Shown: positions 8,839 through 16,908 of the stretch, one piece after another
Layout of the letters: every line of letters starts with the position of its first letter
How positions within the stretch are numbered: position 1 is the stretch's first letter
Assembly (NCBI GenBank): GCA_045616445.1
Contig: JAZLGR010000030.1
Span: 1 to 64,000 of the forward strand
Origin: Fimousia sp045616445
Lineage (GTDB): Bacteria; Bacillota; Clostridia; Lachnospirales; Lachnospiraceae
Reading direction: 5' to 3'
Length of the DNA: 64,000 nucleotides
Program-made: the position numbers and the translations under genes
The notes under the pieces: generated by a model
What the model saw: only the letters and a program-made list of their open reading frames with translations
What the model was told of the DNA's origin: nothing
The model's database searches: none

Positions 8839-9890
8839 AAAAATTAATCAGTGTCCTTCTGGTTGTGATTATGACATGCTCTTTTGTCCTGACTGGATGT
8901 GGCAAAAAGGAAGAAGCAAAACCGGTATTAAGAGTATTTAACTCTGGCGAATATATCGACAAATCTTTACTCACCGAATTTGAAAAGGCTTATGGCTGCA
9001 ACGTCATCTATGAAACCTATGATTCCAATGAATCCATGTATACCAAGCTTCGAAGCGGTGAAACTTACGACATTTTAGTGCCTTCTGACTACATGATTGA
9101 ACGTCTTATCAAGGAAGATTACTTAGCTGAGATCGACTGGGATCAGATCAGTAACAAAAAGCACTTAAGCGACAACGTCCTTGGACAGGATTATGATCCG
9201 AATGATCAATACTGCGTACCTTACTACTACGGCAGTGTAGGTATTCTCTACAATAAGAAGGTAGTGGATCCGGAAGATCTGAAGGACGGCTGGGAGCTTC
9301 TCCGCAACAAAAAATATGCGGGAGATATCTACATGTATGACTCCGAACGAGATTCCTTCATGATTGCCTTAAAGGCCCTCGGCTACTCCATGAACACAAC
9401 AAAGGATAAGGAAATCAAGAAAGCATACAAGTGGCTCGTAAAACAGCGTAACACCATGGATCCTGTTTATGTAACAGACGATGTCATCGACAACATGATC
9501 TCCGGCAACAAATCCATCGCAGTTGTATATTCTGGCGATGCTGCATTGATCATCAGTGAGAACGACGATTTAGACTTCTTTGAACCGGAGGAAGGAACCA
9601 ACCTCTGGACAGACTGTATGGTCATGACAAAGACCTGCAAGAACAAAGAGCTGGCCATGGAATTCATGGATTTCCTCTGTGATCCGGATAATGCCTATGT
9701 CAATACCCAGTACATCGGCTACAGCAGTGCAGTTCTTCCTGCATTTGAATTGATCCGTGACAACGATTACGAGGGAATTGCTGCTTACATCCCACGTGTT
9801 GGCTATGACAAAGACGAAGTATTCCACTACCAGAGCAATAAGGTCCGCAAGATTTACAGCAAGCTCTGGACCAAAGTAAAAGCATATTAA
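8835..9890 (+). CDS. potD: Polyamine-binding lipoprotein PotD
   Basis: Extracellular substrate-binding protein, 351 residues. It starts with a lipoprotein signal peptide and lipobox LTGC (acylated Cys about residue 22). The mature part is a bacterial extracellular solute-binding fold of the PotD/PotF type, with conserved segments VFNSGEYID, YDILVPSDYM, VPYYYGSVGILYN and YSGDAALI. Aromatic and acidic residues are typical of diamine/triamine binding, but I cannot tell spermidine from putrescine. Last gene of the operon, followed directly by a strong terminator. Confidence 0.94.
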   Translation: MKKLISVLLVVIMTCSFVLTGCGKKEEAKPVLRVFNSGEYIDKSLLTEFEKAYGCNVIYETYDSNESMYTKLRSGETYDILVPSDYMIERLIKEDYLAEIDWDQISNKKHLSDNVLGQDYDPNDQYCVPYYYGSVGILYNKKVVDPEDLKDGWELLRNKKYAGDIYMYDSERDSFMIALKALGYSMNTTKDKEIKKAYKWLVKQRNTMDPVYVTDDVIDNMISGNKSIAVVYSGDAALIISENDDLDFFEPEEGTNLWTDCMVMTKTCKNKELAMEFMDFLCDPDNAYVNTQYIGYSSAVLPAFELIRDNDYEGIAAYIPRVGYDKDEVFHYQSNKVRKIYSKLWTKVKAY

Positions 9891-9903
9891 TAGTATAAAA
9901 AAT

Positions 9904-9941
9904 AAGCTGCCTTTCTGAAGCTTCAGAAAGACAGCTTTTTT
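9904..9941. terminator. Bidirectional terminator between potD and the J-domain gene
   Basis: Long stem AAGCTG-c-CTTTCTGAAG paired with CTTCAGAAAG-a-CAGCTT, with a T-run on the plus side and an A-rich run giving U-rich RNA on the minus side. It serves both convergent genes. Confidence 0.9.
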
Positions 9942-9989
9942 ATTGTCTTATATAGTTAGTTATCTTGAATAGTTAGATTGCGGATGTGC

Positions 9990-10655
9990 TTAGCAGCACA
10001 TGGCTGTGGTGCCACATGGGCTACAGCAGGCATTGCAGCATAAGTTGATGGCACAGATGGTACAGCAGTAATTGCTCATATTCGTCATCGGCGAACCATA
10101 GGCTCTGCCCCGATTCATATAATAGCCTGATGCATTGTTGAGCTGCTGATAGAGCTGGATAAATGCCGGGTTGTTCGGTTCCATATCCATGGCAGTCTTG
10201 ATATGGCTCATGGCAGTTGCCTGATTGCCAAGATATGCGTTGGCCATGGCAGAAAGATAATACCACTGGGCATTACGGTAGGCATCTCCCACTTCACTCA
10301 ACACCTGAAGCGCCACATGAAACTGCCCCATACGGATATACATCATGGCCTGCTGTATGTAAGAATTATTACCGTTATTGCCATAATTCCACTGTTCCTG
10401 ACTCTGACCATTCTGCTGGTTATATCCGCCGTAGCTCTGGCTTCCCTGATAGGAACTGGTTCTGCCACTGCCGCCCTTATTCATCAGTAGCTGGTACGCA
10501 GCCTGAATTTCCTTAAACTTCTCTTCCGCCTGTTCCTTGTTTGGGTTGTTCACGTTGGCATCGGGATGATAGATGCGTGAAAGCTTACGATATGCTTTTT
10601 TGATTTCTTCGTCGGAGGCACCCCTTGGGACTCCGAGTACTTTATAAGGATCCAT
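9990..10655 (-). CDS. J-domain protein with TPR-like region and Cys-rich tail
   Basis: 221 residues. Residues 1-70 are a DnaJ J-domain with the HPD tripeptide in SRIYHPDANV, so it should stimulate a DnaK/Hsp70 ATPase. A Gly/Gln/Tyr/Ser-rich linker follows (about 70-105). A helical repeat region (about 108-172, YIRMGQFHVALQVL...ANAYLGNQATAMSHIKTAM) looks like tetratricopeptide repeats. The last ~30 residues contain nine cysteines (YCCTICAINLCCNACCSPCG...CC), which could bind metal or form thiol contacts. It lacks the zinc-finger and C-terminal domains of true DnaJ. The substrate is unknown. The start has an AGGAG box. Similar proteins occur widely in Clostridia. Confidence 0.85.
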   Translation of the reverse strand: MDPYKVLGVPRGASDEEIKKAYRKLSRIYHPDANVNNPNKEQAEEKFKEIQAAYQLLMNKGGSGRTSSYQGSQSYGGYNQQNGQSQEQWNYGNNGNNSYIQQAMMYIRMGQFHVALQVLSEVGDAYRNAQWYYLSAMANAYLGNQATAMSHIKTAMDMEPNNPAFIQLYQQLNNASGYYMNRGRAYGSPMTNMSNYCCTICAINLCCNACCSPCGTTAMCC

Positions 10656-11003
10656 AACTCCATCTCCTAACCTGTTTTTACAACGATATAATTTTACTTC
10701 ATTCCCATATGCTGGTCAATCAGTTTATGGTTTTTTCATCTTTATCAATTGTATTTTGGAAAGGATTGTATTTTTTTTCGTACAATCGAAAAAAGCGTGT
10801 TAAGGTTTTGACAGGGTCGTAGCAATATGGCGAAACATTTGCACAAAATTTCGTTAGTTTTCTCACGTTTTGAAAATTTGTTCAATCACAATTTCTTCAT
10901 TCGTTTAAAAACCAATAATGACCTTCAATAATTCTTCCCTTTTCTATAGACTGTGTTGTCAAATTCTTGTCAAATATTACTAAAAAAAAAACATTCATCG
11001 GTA

Positions 11004-11032
11004 TTGCCAATTAACAATTTTAGCAGTTTAAT
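11004..11032 (+). promoter_or_regulatory. Probable pta promoter in a 450-nt leader region
   Basis: TTGCCA (11004-11009), 17-nt spacer, TTTAAT (11027-11032), about 75 nt upstream of the pta start. The rest of the 10656-11106 gap is AT-rich. It contains an inverted repeat GATTGTA-N10-TACAATC (about 10764-10787) and TTGTCAAA words near 10958-10975. No further gene is seen. The length suggests additional regulation of a highly expressed gene, but nothing specific can be assigned. Confidence 0.5.
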
Positions 11033-11106
11033 AGATTTAGCAAGAAACTTTAAGACATAACATGTTAACAAATGAAAACATTTTTTACACAGGAGGTAAC
11101 TATATA

Positions 11107-12093
11107 ATGGATTACGGATTTGGACATATGATCGACATCTTAAAGAAAAACCCTAAAAAGATCGTATTCACAGAAGGTGCTGACCCACGAATCTTAGAAG
11201 CAGCATCCCGTTTATTAGCATCCTACTTCTTACACCCAATCTTAATTGGTAAAGAAGAAGAAATTTTCGCATCCGCTGAAGAAGCTGGTTACAACATCCG
11301 CGGTGCTGAAATCATCGACCCAGACAAATACGAAAGATTTGACGAAATGGTAGAAATCTTCTGCGAACTTCGTAAATCTAAAGGCATGACACCTGAAAAA
11401 GCTGAACCAATCTTAAGAGGCGCTAACTACTTCGGTACAATGTTAGTTAAAATGGGTGTTGCTGATGCATTACTTGGTGGTGCTACATACTCCACAGCTG
11501 ACACAGTTCGTCCAGCACTTCAGATTATCAAAACAAAACCACAGAACAAGATCGTATCTTCCTGCTTCATCTTAGTTCGTCCATCCGCATCTGGTGAAAA
11601 CGAAGTATTAGCTATGGGTGACTGTGCGATCAACATTGACCCATCCGAAGACGATTTAGTAGAAATCGGTATTGAATCCGCTAAATGTGCTACACTTTTC
11701 GGTATCGACCCTAAAGTAGCTTACCTTAGCTACTCCTCTTTAGGATCCGGTGCTGGCCCAACAGTTGACAAAATGCGTAACGCTGCACTTCGTGCTCAGG
11801 AATTAGCTCCTGGCATCGACATTTCCGGCGAATTACAGTTCGACGCTGCTGTATCTCCAAAAGTAGCAAGAACAAAATGTCCTAACGATCCAGTTGCAGG
11901 CCATGCTAACGTATTCATCTTCCCAGACATCAACGCTGGTAACATCGGTTACAAAATCGCTCAGCGTCTTGGTCAGTTCGATGCTTACGGCCCAATCCTT
12001 TTAGGTCTGAATGCACCAATCAATGACTTATCCCGTGGATGTAACGCGATTGAAATCTACTCCATGGCAATCATTACAGCTGCATTAGCATAA
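11107..12093 (+). CDS. pta: Phosphate acetyltransferase
   Basis: Converts acetyl-CoA and phosphate to acetyl phosphate, the penultimate step of acetate formation with ATP yield. The 328-residue protein has the single-domain phosphotransacetylase (PTA_PTB) fold: KKIVFTEGADPRILEAA near the N-terminus, GGATYSTADTVRPALQII, SSLGSGAGPTVDKM and the C-terminal INDLSRGCNAIEIYSMA. I start at the ATG at 11107, 6-7 nt after AGGAGGTAAC; an in-frame ATG at 11062 has no such box. Codon choice is strongly biased, as in very highly expressed genes. No acetate kinase gene is adjacent. Confidence 0.95.
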   Translation: MDYGFGHMIDILKKNPKKIVFTEGADPRILEAASRLLASYFLHPILIGKEEEIFASAEEAGYNIRGAEIIDPDKYERFDEMVEIFCELRKSKGMTPEKAEPILRGANYFGTMLVKMGVADALLGGATYSTADTVRPALQIIKTKPQNKIVSSCFILVRPSASGENEVLAMGDCAINIDPSEDDLVEIGIESAKCATLFGIDPKVAYLSYSSLGSGAGPTVDKMRNAALRAQELAPGIDISGELQFDAAVSPKVARTKCPNDPVAGHANVFIFPDINAGNIGYKIAQRLGQFDAYGPILLGLNAPINDLSRGCNAIEIYSMAIITAALA

Positions 12094-12142
12094 TTTTGAT
12101 TAATCGATACTACAGATTATAAAAACCGTATATCAAATAGAG

Positions 12143-12186
12143 AAAGTACCCATGTGAACAATCCCTCGCATGGGTGCTTTTTTTCT
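12143..12186 (+). terminator. pta terminator
   Basis: AAAGTACCCATG paired with CATGGGTGCTTT, followed by a run of Ts. Strong intrinsic terminator 50 nt after pta. Confidence 0.9.
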
Positions 12187-12337
12187 TTGCTTTTTCATAG
12201 TTTTTTTGTTGTTTTTTTGGTAAAAGTGCAACATTTTTTGTCGAAATCACCAAAATGATTGTAAAATATAACTAATTGGAGTACAATGAAGTATAGCAAA
12301 GAACGTGTAATTTTCATAAATTTGGGAGGTATTTTTT

Positions 12338-13345
12338 ATGAAGAAAATTATTAATTCAGTTGACCGTGTAGAAAAAGACATGATCCTCGGTATGTGCAAA
12401 GCTTATCCTCAGTACGTAACTCAGTTAGAACTTGAAGATAACATGAGCAACGATAATGTAATCGTACGTACAAACAAAAAAGAAGGTAAAGTTGCTTTAA
12501 TCTCCGGTGGTGGTTCCGGCCATGAACCAGCTCATGGCGGATACGTAGGTAAAGGTATGTTAGATGCAGCTGTAGCAGGTGCTGTATACACATCCCCAAC
12601 TCCAAATCCAATCTATGAAGCAATCAAAGCAATCGCTACTGACAAGGGTGTATTAATGATCGTGAAGAACTACACTGGTGACGTAATGAACTTTGAAATG
12701 GCTGGCGAGATGGCACAGATGGAAGGCATCGAAGTAGACTACGTTGTAACAAATGACGACGTTGCAGTAGATGGTTCCTTATACACAGTAGGACGTCGTG
12801 GTGTTGCTGGTACAATCTTTGTTCACAAGTGTGCAGGCGCTATGGCTGAAACAGGTGCTGATCTTCCAGAAGTTAAAGCAGTAGCTGAAAAGGTTATCGC
12901 TAACGTTCGTACAATGGGTGTTGCAATCAACCCAAGTACTGTTCCTGCAGCTGGCGAACCTGGTTTCGTTCTCGCTGACGACGAAATGGAAGTTGGTATC
13001 GGTATCCATGGTGAACCTGGTGTTGCTACAGCAAAACTTGCAGAAGCTGACGAAATCGTTGATCAGTTACTCGATAAGATTTTAGCAGACATCGACTACG
13101 CTGGAAGCGAAGTTGCAGTTATGGTTAATGGCTCCGGTGGTACACCACTTATGGAACTCTTCATCGTTAACAATCGTGTAGCAGACGTATTAGCTGAAAA
13201 AGGCATCTCTGTATACAAAACTTACGTAGGCAACTACATGACATCTCTTGAACAGGAAGGTTTCTCCATCTCCTTATTAAAATTAGATGATCAGTTAAAA
13301 GAATTACTTGATGCAGAAGCTGATACACCAGCATTCAAAGAATAA
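12338..13345 (+). CDS. dhaK: PTS-dependent dihydroxyacetone kinase, DhaK subunit
   Basis: Binds dihydroxyacetone covalently and presents it for phosphorylation by the ADP cofactor of DhaL. 335 residues, DAK1 fold. Conserved SGGGSGHEPAHGGYVG loop (about 54-69). The hemiaminal-forming His lies in GIGIHGEPGV (about 219-228). The size matches the PTS-type DhaK rather than the fused ATP-dependent kinase. First of dhaK-dhaL-dhaM. GGGAGG box upstream; a possible promoter is TTGTCG/TAAAAT near 12240-12270. Codon use suggests high expression. Glycerol dehydrogenase and a dha regulator are not in the window. Confidence 0.94.
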   Translation: MKKIINSVDRVEKDMILGMCKAYPQYVTQLELEDNMSNDNVIVRTNKKEGKVALISGGGSGHEPAHGGYVGKGMLDAAVAGAVYTSPTPNPIYEAIKAIATDKGVLMIVKNYTGDVMNFEMAGEMAQMEGIEVDYVVTNDDVAVDGSLYTVGRRGVAGTIFVHKCAGAMAETGADLPEVKAVAEKVIANVRTMGVAINPSTVPAAGEPGFVLADDEMEVGIGIHGEPGVATAKLAEADEIVDQLLDKILADIDYAGSEVAVMVNGSGGTPLMELFIVNNRVADVLAEKGISVYKTYVGNYMTSLEQEGFSISLLKLDDQLKELLDAEADTPAFKE

Positions 13346-13388
13346 TTTACAAACAGTAGATTCTTGTTTGAGAATAAACTATAATATG

Positions 13389-13415
13389 AGAGGGACATCG
13401 ACTTGATGTCCCTCT
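13389..13415 (+). other. Hairpin in the dhaK-dhaL intergenic region
   Basis: Perfect 11-bp inverted repeat AGAGGGACATC/GATGTCCCTCT with a 5-nt loop, not followed by a T-run. It sits in the 98-nt gap between dhaK and dhaL, just after an AT-rich stretch containing TATAAT (13380-13385). It is more likely an RNA processing or 3'-stabilising stem than a terminator, and could set unequal DhaK and DhaL/M levels. Confidence 0.6.
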
Positions 13416-13443
13416 AAATAATAACAAATCGGAGGCTTGTCTT

Positions 13444-14064
13444 ATGAACAGCAGCAAAGTACTTGAAGTAATTTTAGCGATCAGTGCTAAAATCGACGAA
13501 GAAAAACAATTTTTAACCCAACTTGATAATGTCATCGGTGATGGCGACCACGGTATCAATATGGCTCGTGGATTCAAAGCATTTGAAACAAAGGTGCCAA
13601 CTGTAGAAGGCAAGGACATCGGAACTATTTTAAAAACAGTTGGTATGACACTCGTTTCCACAGTAGGTGGATCTGCAGGTCCTTTATACGGAACAGCTTT
13701 CATGAAAGCTGGTATGGCCAATGCAGGCAAAGAAGAGATGGATTTGGCTGGATTTATTGACACATTAGGCGTGGCAATTGAAGGCGTTAAGATGCGTGGT
13801 AAAGCTACACAGGGTGAAAAAACCATGTTAGATGCCATGATTCCTGCTTATGAAGCTATGAAAGCAGCTGCAGAAGCTGGAATGGATGCGAAAGCAACAC
13901 TTGATATCGGCGTTGGTGCCGCTTTAGAAGGTGTAGAATATACAAAAACAATCATCGCTACAAAGGGTCGAGCAAGCTACGTTGGCGAACGAAGCATCGG
14001 ACATCAGGACCCAGGCGCTACTTCTTTCACAAATATGTTAGAAGTAATCGCTGCTTCTGTTTAG
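13444..14064 (+). CDS. dhaL: Dihydroxyacetone kinase, ADP-binding subunit DhaL
   Basis: 206 residues, DAK2 fold. It carries a permanently bound nucleotide that is rephosphorylated by DhaM and donates phosphate to dihydroxyacetone on DhaK. The metal-binding Asp cluster is visible in IGDGDHGINMARGF (about 30-43), with GGSAGPLYGTAFMKAG and the C-terminal GRASYVGERSIGHQDPGATSF also diagnostic. The gene is 98 nt after dhaK with a stable hairpin between them, and 14 nt before dhaM. Confidence 0.94.
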   Translation: MNSSKVLEVILAISAKIDEEKQFLTQLDNVIGDGDHGINMARGFKAFETKVPTVEGKDIGTILKTVGMTLVSTVGGSAGPLYGTAFMKAGMANAGKEEMDLAGFIDTLGVAIEGVKMRGKATQGEKTMLDAMIPAYEAMKAAAEAGMDAKATLDIGVGAALEGVEYTKTIIATKGRASYVGERSIGHQDPGATSFTNMLEVIAASV

Positions 14065-14078
14065 GAGGCTGACTAGGA

Positions 14079-14459
14079 ATGGTAGGAATCGTGATCGTTT
14101 CCCATAGCGAAAAGCTTGCGGAAGGCGTAGTTGACGTAACAAAGATTATGGCTGATGGATGCCCAATCGCTGCAGCCGGTGGTTTGGAACCAGGCGTATA
14201 TGGCACAAGCTTTGAGAAGATCATGGAAGCTGTGGAATCTGTTCATGGCGAAGATGGTACTTTAATCCTCATGGACATGGGAAGCGCAGTAATGACCACA
14301 GAGATGGTTCTTGAGATGCTTTGCTATGATGATGTGAAGATGGTAGACTGCCCAATCGCAGAGGGCGCAATTGCCGCAACCATCGCAGCCGTAGGCGGCG
14401 CAGATCTTGATGCATGCTATGAAGCTGCTATGAGCGCGAAGGATATGCAGAAGATGTAA
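14079..14459 (+). CDS. dhaM: Dihydroxyacetone kinase phosphotransfer subunit DhaM (EIIA-like)
   Basis: 126 residues, single mannose-type EIIA domain. The phosphoacceptor His is His9 in IVIVSHSEKLAEG. It relays phosphate from phospho-HPr to the ADP on DhaL. It lacks the HPr and EI-like domains fused in E. coli DhaM, so it depends on separate EI and HPr. The only HPr gene in the window is at 59610. Conserved LILMDMGSAVMTTEM is seen mid-protein. Confidence 0.92.
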   Translation: MVGIVIVSHSEKLAEGVVDVTKIMADGCPIAAAGGLEPGVYGTSFEKIMEAVESVHGEDGTLILMDMGSAVMTTEMVLEMLCYDDVKMVDCPIAEGAIAATIAAVGGADLDACYEAAMSAKDMQKM

Positions 14460-14476
14460 ATAAATTTGAAGCCAAT

Positions 14477-14556
14477 AAAGGGAGCTTTTATAGCTCCCTT
14501 TAATATTGATCGTTTTCAATTGATTATTAAGGATGTCACTGGGTGCCATCCTTTTT
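14477..14556 (+). terminator. Tandem terminators after dhaM
   Basis: First stem AAAGGGAGCT/AGCTCCCTTT (14477-14502) with a weak T-tail. Second stem GGATG-tCAC/GTGc-CATCC (14531-14552) followed by six Ts. Confidence 0.75.
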
Positions 14557-14586
14557 TGTTTGGATTTGGCGGTGGACGGCGCCCCA

Positions 14587-15007
14587 GGGGATGGGGAATC
14601 GCATAAATCACGATGTCCCATCCTCATTATATTCTGAATTTTGGGAATTGGGTGATGGGATATCATGATTTTCATGAAATCCATTCCCTTTATTTGGGGA
14701 AATTAGTGTCTACAGGGATGGGAAATAGCTAAAATCCTGAAATCCCATCACAGTATACACACGTTCCATCCCTCTCTGGGGAATGGAAATCATGAAAAAT
14801 GCTATTTCCCATCATAGTAGCCACGCTTTTCACTCCTGTTAGGGGAATGGTATTGGCAAAAATGAGGATTTCCCATCACTTGCAACAGTGAAATCGAGCT
14901 TGAGTAGGGAAGGGCTTTCACGATTTTTACAATTTCCATTCCCCATTTCACGTATTCCACGATTTTTCAGGGATGGGAATACAAGAATTATCGCATTTCC
15001 ATTCCCC
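14587..15007. repeat. Array A: seven palindromic units at ~64-bp period
   Basis: Each unit is 37-41 nt, opening with a G-run word such as GGGGAATGG or AGGGATGGGAA and closing with TTTCCCATCA or TTTCCATTCCCC, with a variable middle. G-runs start at 14587, 14650, 14715, 14778, 14842, 14907 and 14970, spacings 63-65. The interiors and the ~25-nt spacers differ between units. No coding potential is convincing. Positions 14690-14975 are closely similar to 25250-25540. It lies between convergent dhaM and the aconitase-family gene. Function unknown. Confidence 0.85.
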
Positions 15008-15074
15008 TACAACGACTAAAAGCCAGCAATCGGAGATTACAAACACAACACTCCCTTACCAAAGCTTTAAATAC

Positions 15075-15102
15075 ACAAAAACAGAGCCGACCAATGGTCG
15101 GC
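15075..15102 (-). terminator. Terminator of the tandem dehydratase operon
   Basis: GCCGACC-aat-GGTCGGC stem. On the minus strand it is followed by TCTGTTTTTG. Confidence 0.7.
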
Positions 15103-15140
15103 GCCGAAAATTTAACATAAAAATCAATAATATATACTTT

Positions 15141-16388
15141 CTATACCTCTGGTACAGTAATCACGCCTGCAACAGCAGTTGCTGCAGCAGTTGCTGGGGA
15201 GCCAAGATAGATCTGAACCTTACTTGTTCCCATACGACCTAAAAAGTTACGGTTGTTTGTTGCCATAACGACTTCGTTGTCAGAGAGGATACCGCAAGCA
15301 CGTCCACAACATAAGCCACAGCCTGGCTGTGTGAGGATTGCACCTGCTTTGATGAATGTGCTTAAGTAACCAGCTTTGCTTGCTTCAAGATAAACTTCTC
15401 TGGAAGCTGGAGTTACGATTAATTTTACGAATGGAGCAACTTTCTTGCCTTCTAAGATCTTAGCAGCCACTGCTAAGTCTTCAAGACGGCCATTTGTACA
15501 GGAACCGATGAATACCTGATCAACCTTTGTTCCTGCTACTTCTTCTACATCCTTGATCTTATCAACCTGGGATGGACAAGCGGTTACTGGAACTAAGTCT
15601 TCTGCATTGTATTCAAGTACCTGACAATACTGGGCATCGTCGTCTCCGTAGATCCAGTCGATATCTGCAAGATCAACCTTGGAGTATTCAGCAGTTTTTG
15701 CATCTGCTGCGAAGATTGCTGCTTTCGCACCTGCTTCGATGGACATATTAGACATTGTGAGACGGGAAGAGATGCTCATGTTGTCGAATGTGTCACCGTG
15801 GAATTCAATACATTTGTAGGTTGCACCGTCTGCGCGTAAGTCACCGATGAGACGAAGAATGACGTCTTTGGAGGTAACATTGGATGGAAGAGTGCCGTTC
15901 ACGATTACTTTAATTGTTTCAGGAACACGGATCCACATCTCGCCAGTACCTAAGATGGAAGCCATCTCTGTGTAGCCAACGCCTGAGGAGAAACAGCTTA
16001 CGCCACCATATGTTGTTGTGTGGGAATCTGTTCCGAATACGATGTTACCTGGTTTTGCATAGCCCTGTTCTGGCATTAACTGATGGCAAACCCCGTCACT
16101 TCTGTGAACATTGGTTAAACCATAGTCTTTTACGAACTGATCACCGATCTTGAAATGGCGGATGTCTTCTACTGCACTTGTTGGTACTAAGTGGTCGTAG
16201 ATCAGAACAACCTTTTCTGGATCCCAGATCTTTGTAAATCCCATTTCTTTGAATTTGTCTGCAACAAATGGGATGAAAATGTCATGAATCATAACGCGGT
16301 CAACATTGACAGTTACGATTTCACCTGGAGTGATGGATGTCGCTCCGGTGTTTTTCATAATAATTTTTTCAATTAATGTATTTCCCAT
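15141..16388 (-). CDS. Aconitase-family large subunit, isopropylmalate dehydratase type (copy 1)
   Basis: 415 residues, the short LeuC/HacA-type large subunit. The [4Fe-4S] ligands are one Cys in FIGSCTNGRLEDL (about 295) and the pair in GCGLCCGRACG (about 353-358). Substrate-loop motifs GTDSHTTTYGG are present. It pairs with the 164-residue small subunit 12 nt upstream. It differs clearly from the second large subunit encoded just upstream, so the two are not a recent duplication. The family isomerises or dehydrates isopropylmalate, citramalate/methylmalate, homocitrate or dimethylmalate; I cannot assign the substrate. The paired Cys reads CGLCCG rather than the usual CGPC/CSVC pattern. Confidence 0.85.
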   Translation of the reverse strand: MGNTLIEKIIMKNTGATSITPGEIVTVNVDRVMIHDIFIPFVADKFKEMGFTKIWDPEKVVLIYDHLVPTSAVEDIRHFKIGDQFVKDYGLTNVHRSDGVCHQLMPEQGYAKPGNIVFGTDSHTTTYGGVSCFSSGVGYTEMASILGTGEMWIRVPETIKVIVNGTLPSNVTSKDVILRLIGDLRADGATYKCIEFHGDTFDNMSISSRLTMSNMSIEAGAKAAIFAADAKTAEYSKVDLADIDWIYGDDDAQYCQVLEYNAEDLVPVTACPSQVDKIKDVEEVAGTKVDQVFIGSCTNGRLEDLAVAAKILEGKKVAPFVKLIVTPASREVYLEASKAGYLSTFIKAGAILTQPGCGLCCGRACGILSDNEVVMATNNRNFLGRMGTSKVQIYLGSPATAAATAVAGVITVPEV

Positions 16389-16400
16389 GATCCGACCCTC

Positions 16401-16895
16401 CTATTTGATGATGCCATTGCGCTTCTGCATGGCTTTTACTAATCCACCTGCGTTAATGATGTCCATTAAGTTATCTGGTAAAGAGTGGATTGGGAAAATG
16501 TCTCCATCATGTTCGATGGATTCACCTAATGTTACAGTTAATGTGTCGCCTTCTTTGACTGCATCCTGAATCTGGTCATTCTCGATCAGAAGAAGACCAT
16601 TGTTAATGGAGTTTCTGAAGAAGATTCTTGCGTAGGATTTGGCGATGACGCAGCTGACTTTTAAGGCTTTGATGATTTCAGGTGCCTGTTCACGGGAGGA
16701 ACCGCATCCGAAGTTCTTGCCTGCTACGATGATATCGCCTTCTTCAATCTGTCCTGCAAGCTCTGGGCGAAGTGGAGAGAAGCCATATGGTTTCATATCT
16801 TCTACAGTTGGTAATGCTAAATATTCTGTTGGGATGATGATATCAGTGTCGATGTCGTCACCTAACACCCAAACTTTTCCTGTAAATGCTGCCAT
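16401..16895 (-). CDS. Aconitase-family small subunit, isopropylmalate dehydratase type (copy 1)
   Basis: 164 residues, LeuD swivel domain. It carries VLGDDIDTDIIIPTEYL near the N-terminus and the GKNFGCGSSREQAPEIIKAL motif (about 59-78) that completes the active site. It forms the heterodimer with the large subunit encoded 12 nt downstream. It is separated by only 13 nt from the second large-subunit gene upstream, so all four genes probably share one transcript. Confidence 0.88.
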   Translation of the reverse strand: MAAFTGKVWVLGDDIDTDIIIPTEYLALPTVEDMKPYGFSPLRPELAGQIEEGDIIVAGKNFGCGSSREQAPEIIKALKVSCVIAKSYARIFFRNSINNGLLLIENDQIQDAVKEGDTLTVTLGESIEHDGDIFPIHSLPDNLMDIINAGGLVKAMQKRNGIIK

Positions 16896-16908
16896 GTCTT
16901 TCTCCTTT

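Noticed and set aside
14587..15007. CRISPR array
   Set aside because: The period is regular, but repeats are not near-identical, arms rather than whole repeats are conserved, spacers are shared with array B, and no cas genes are present.
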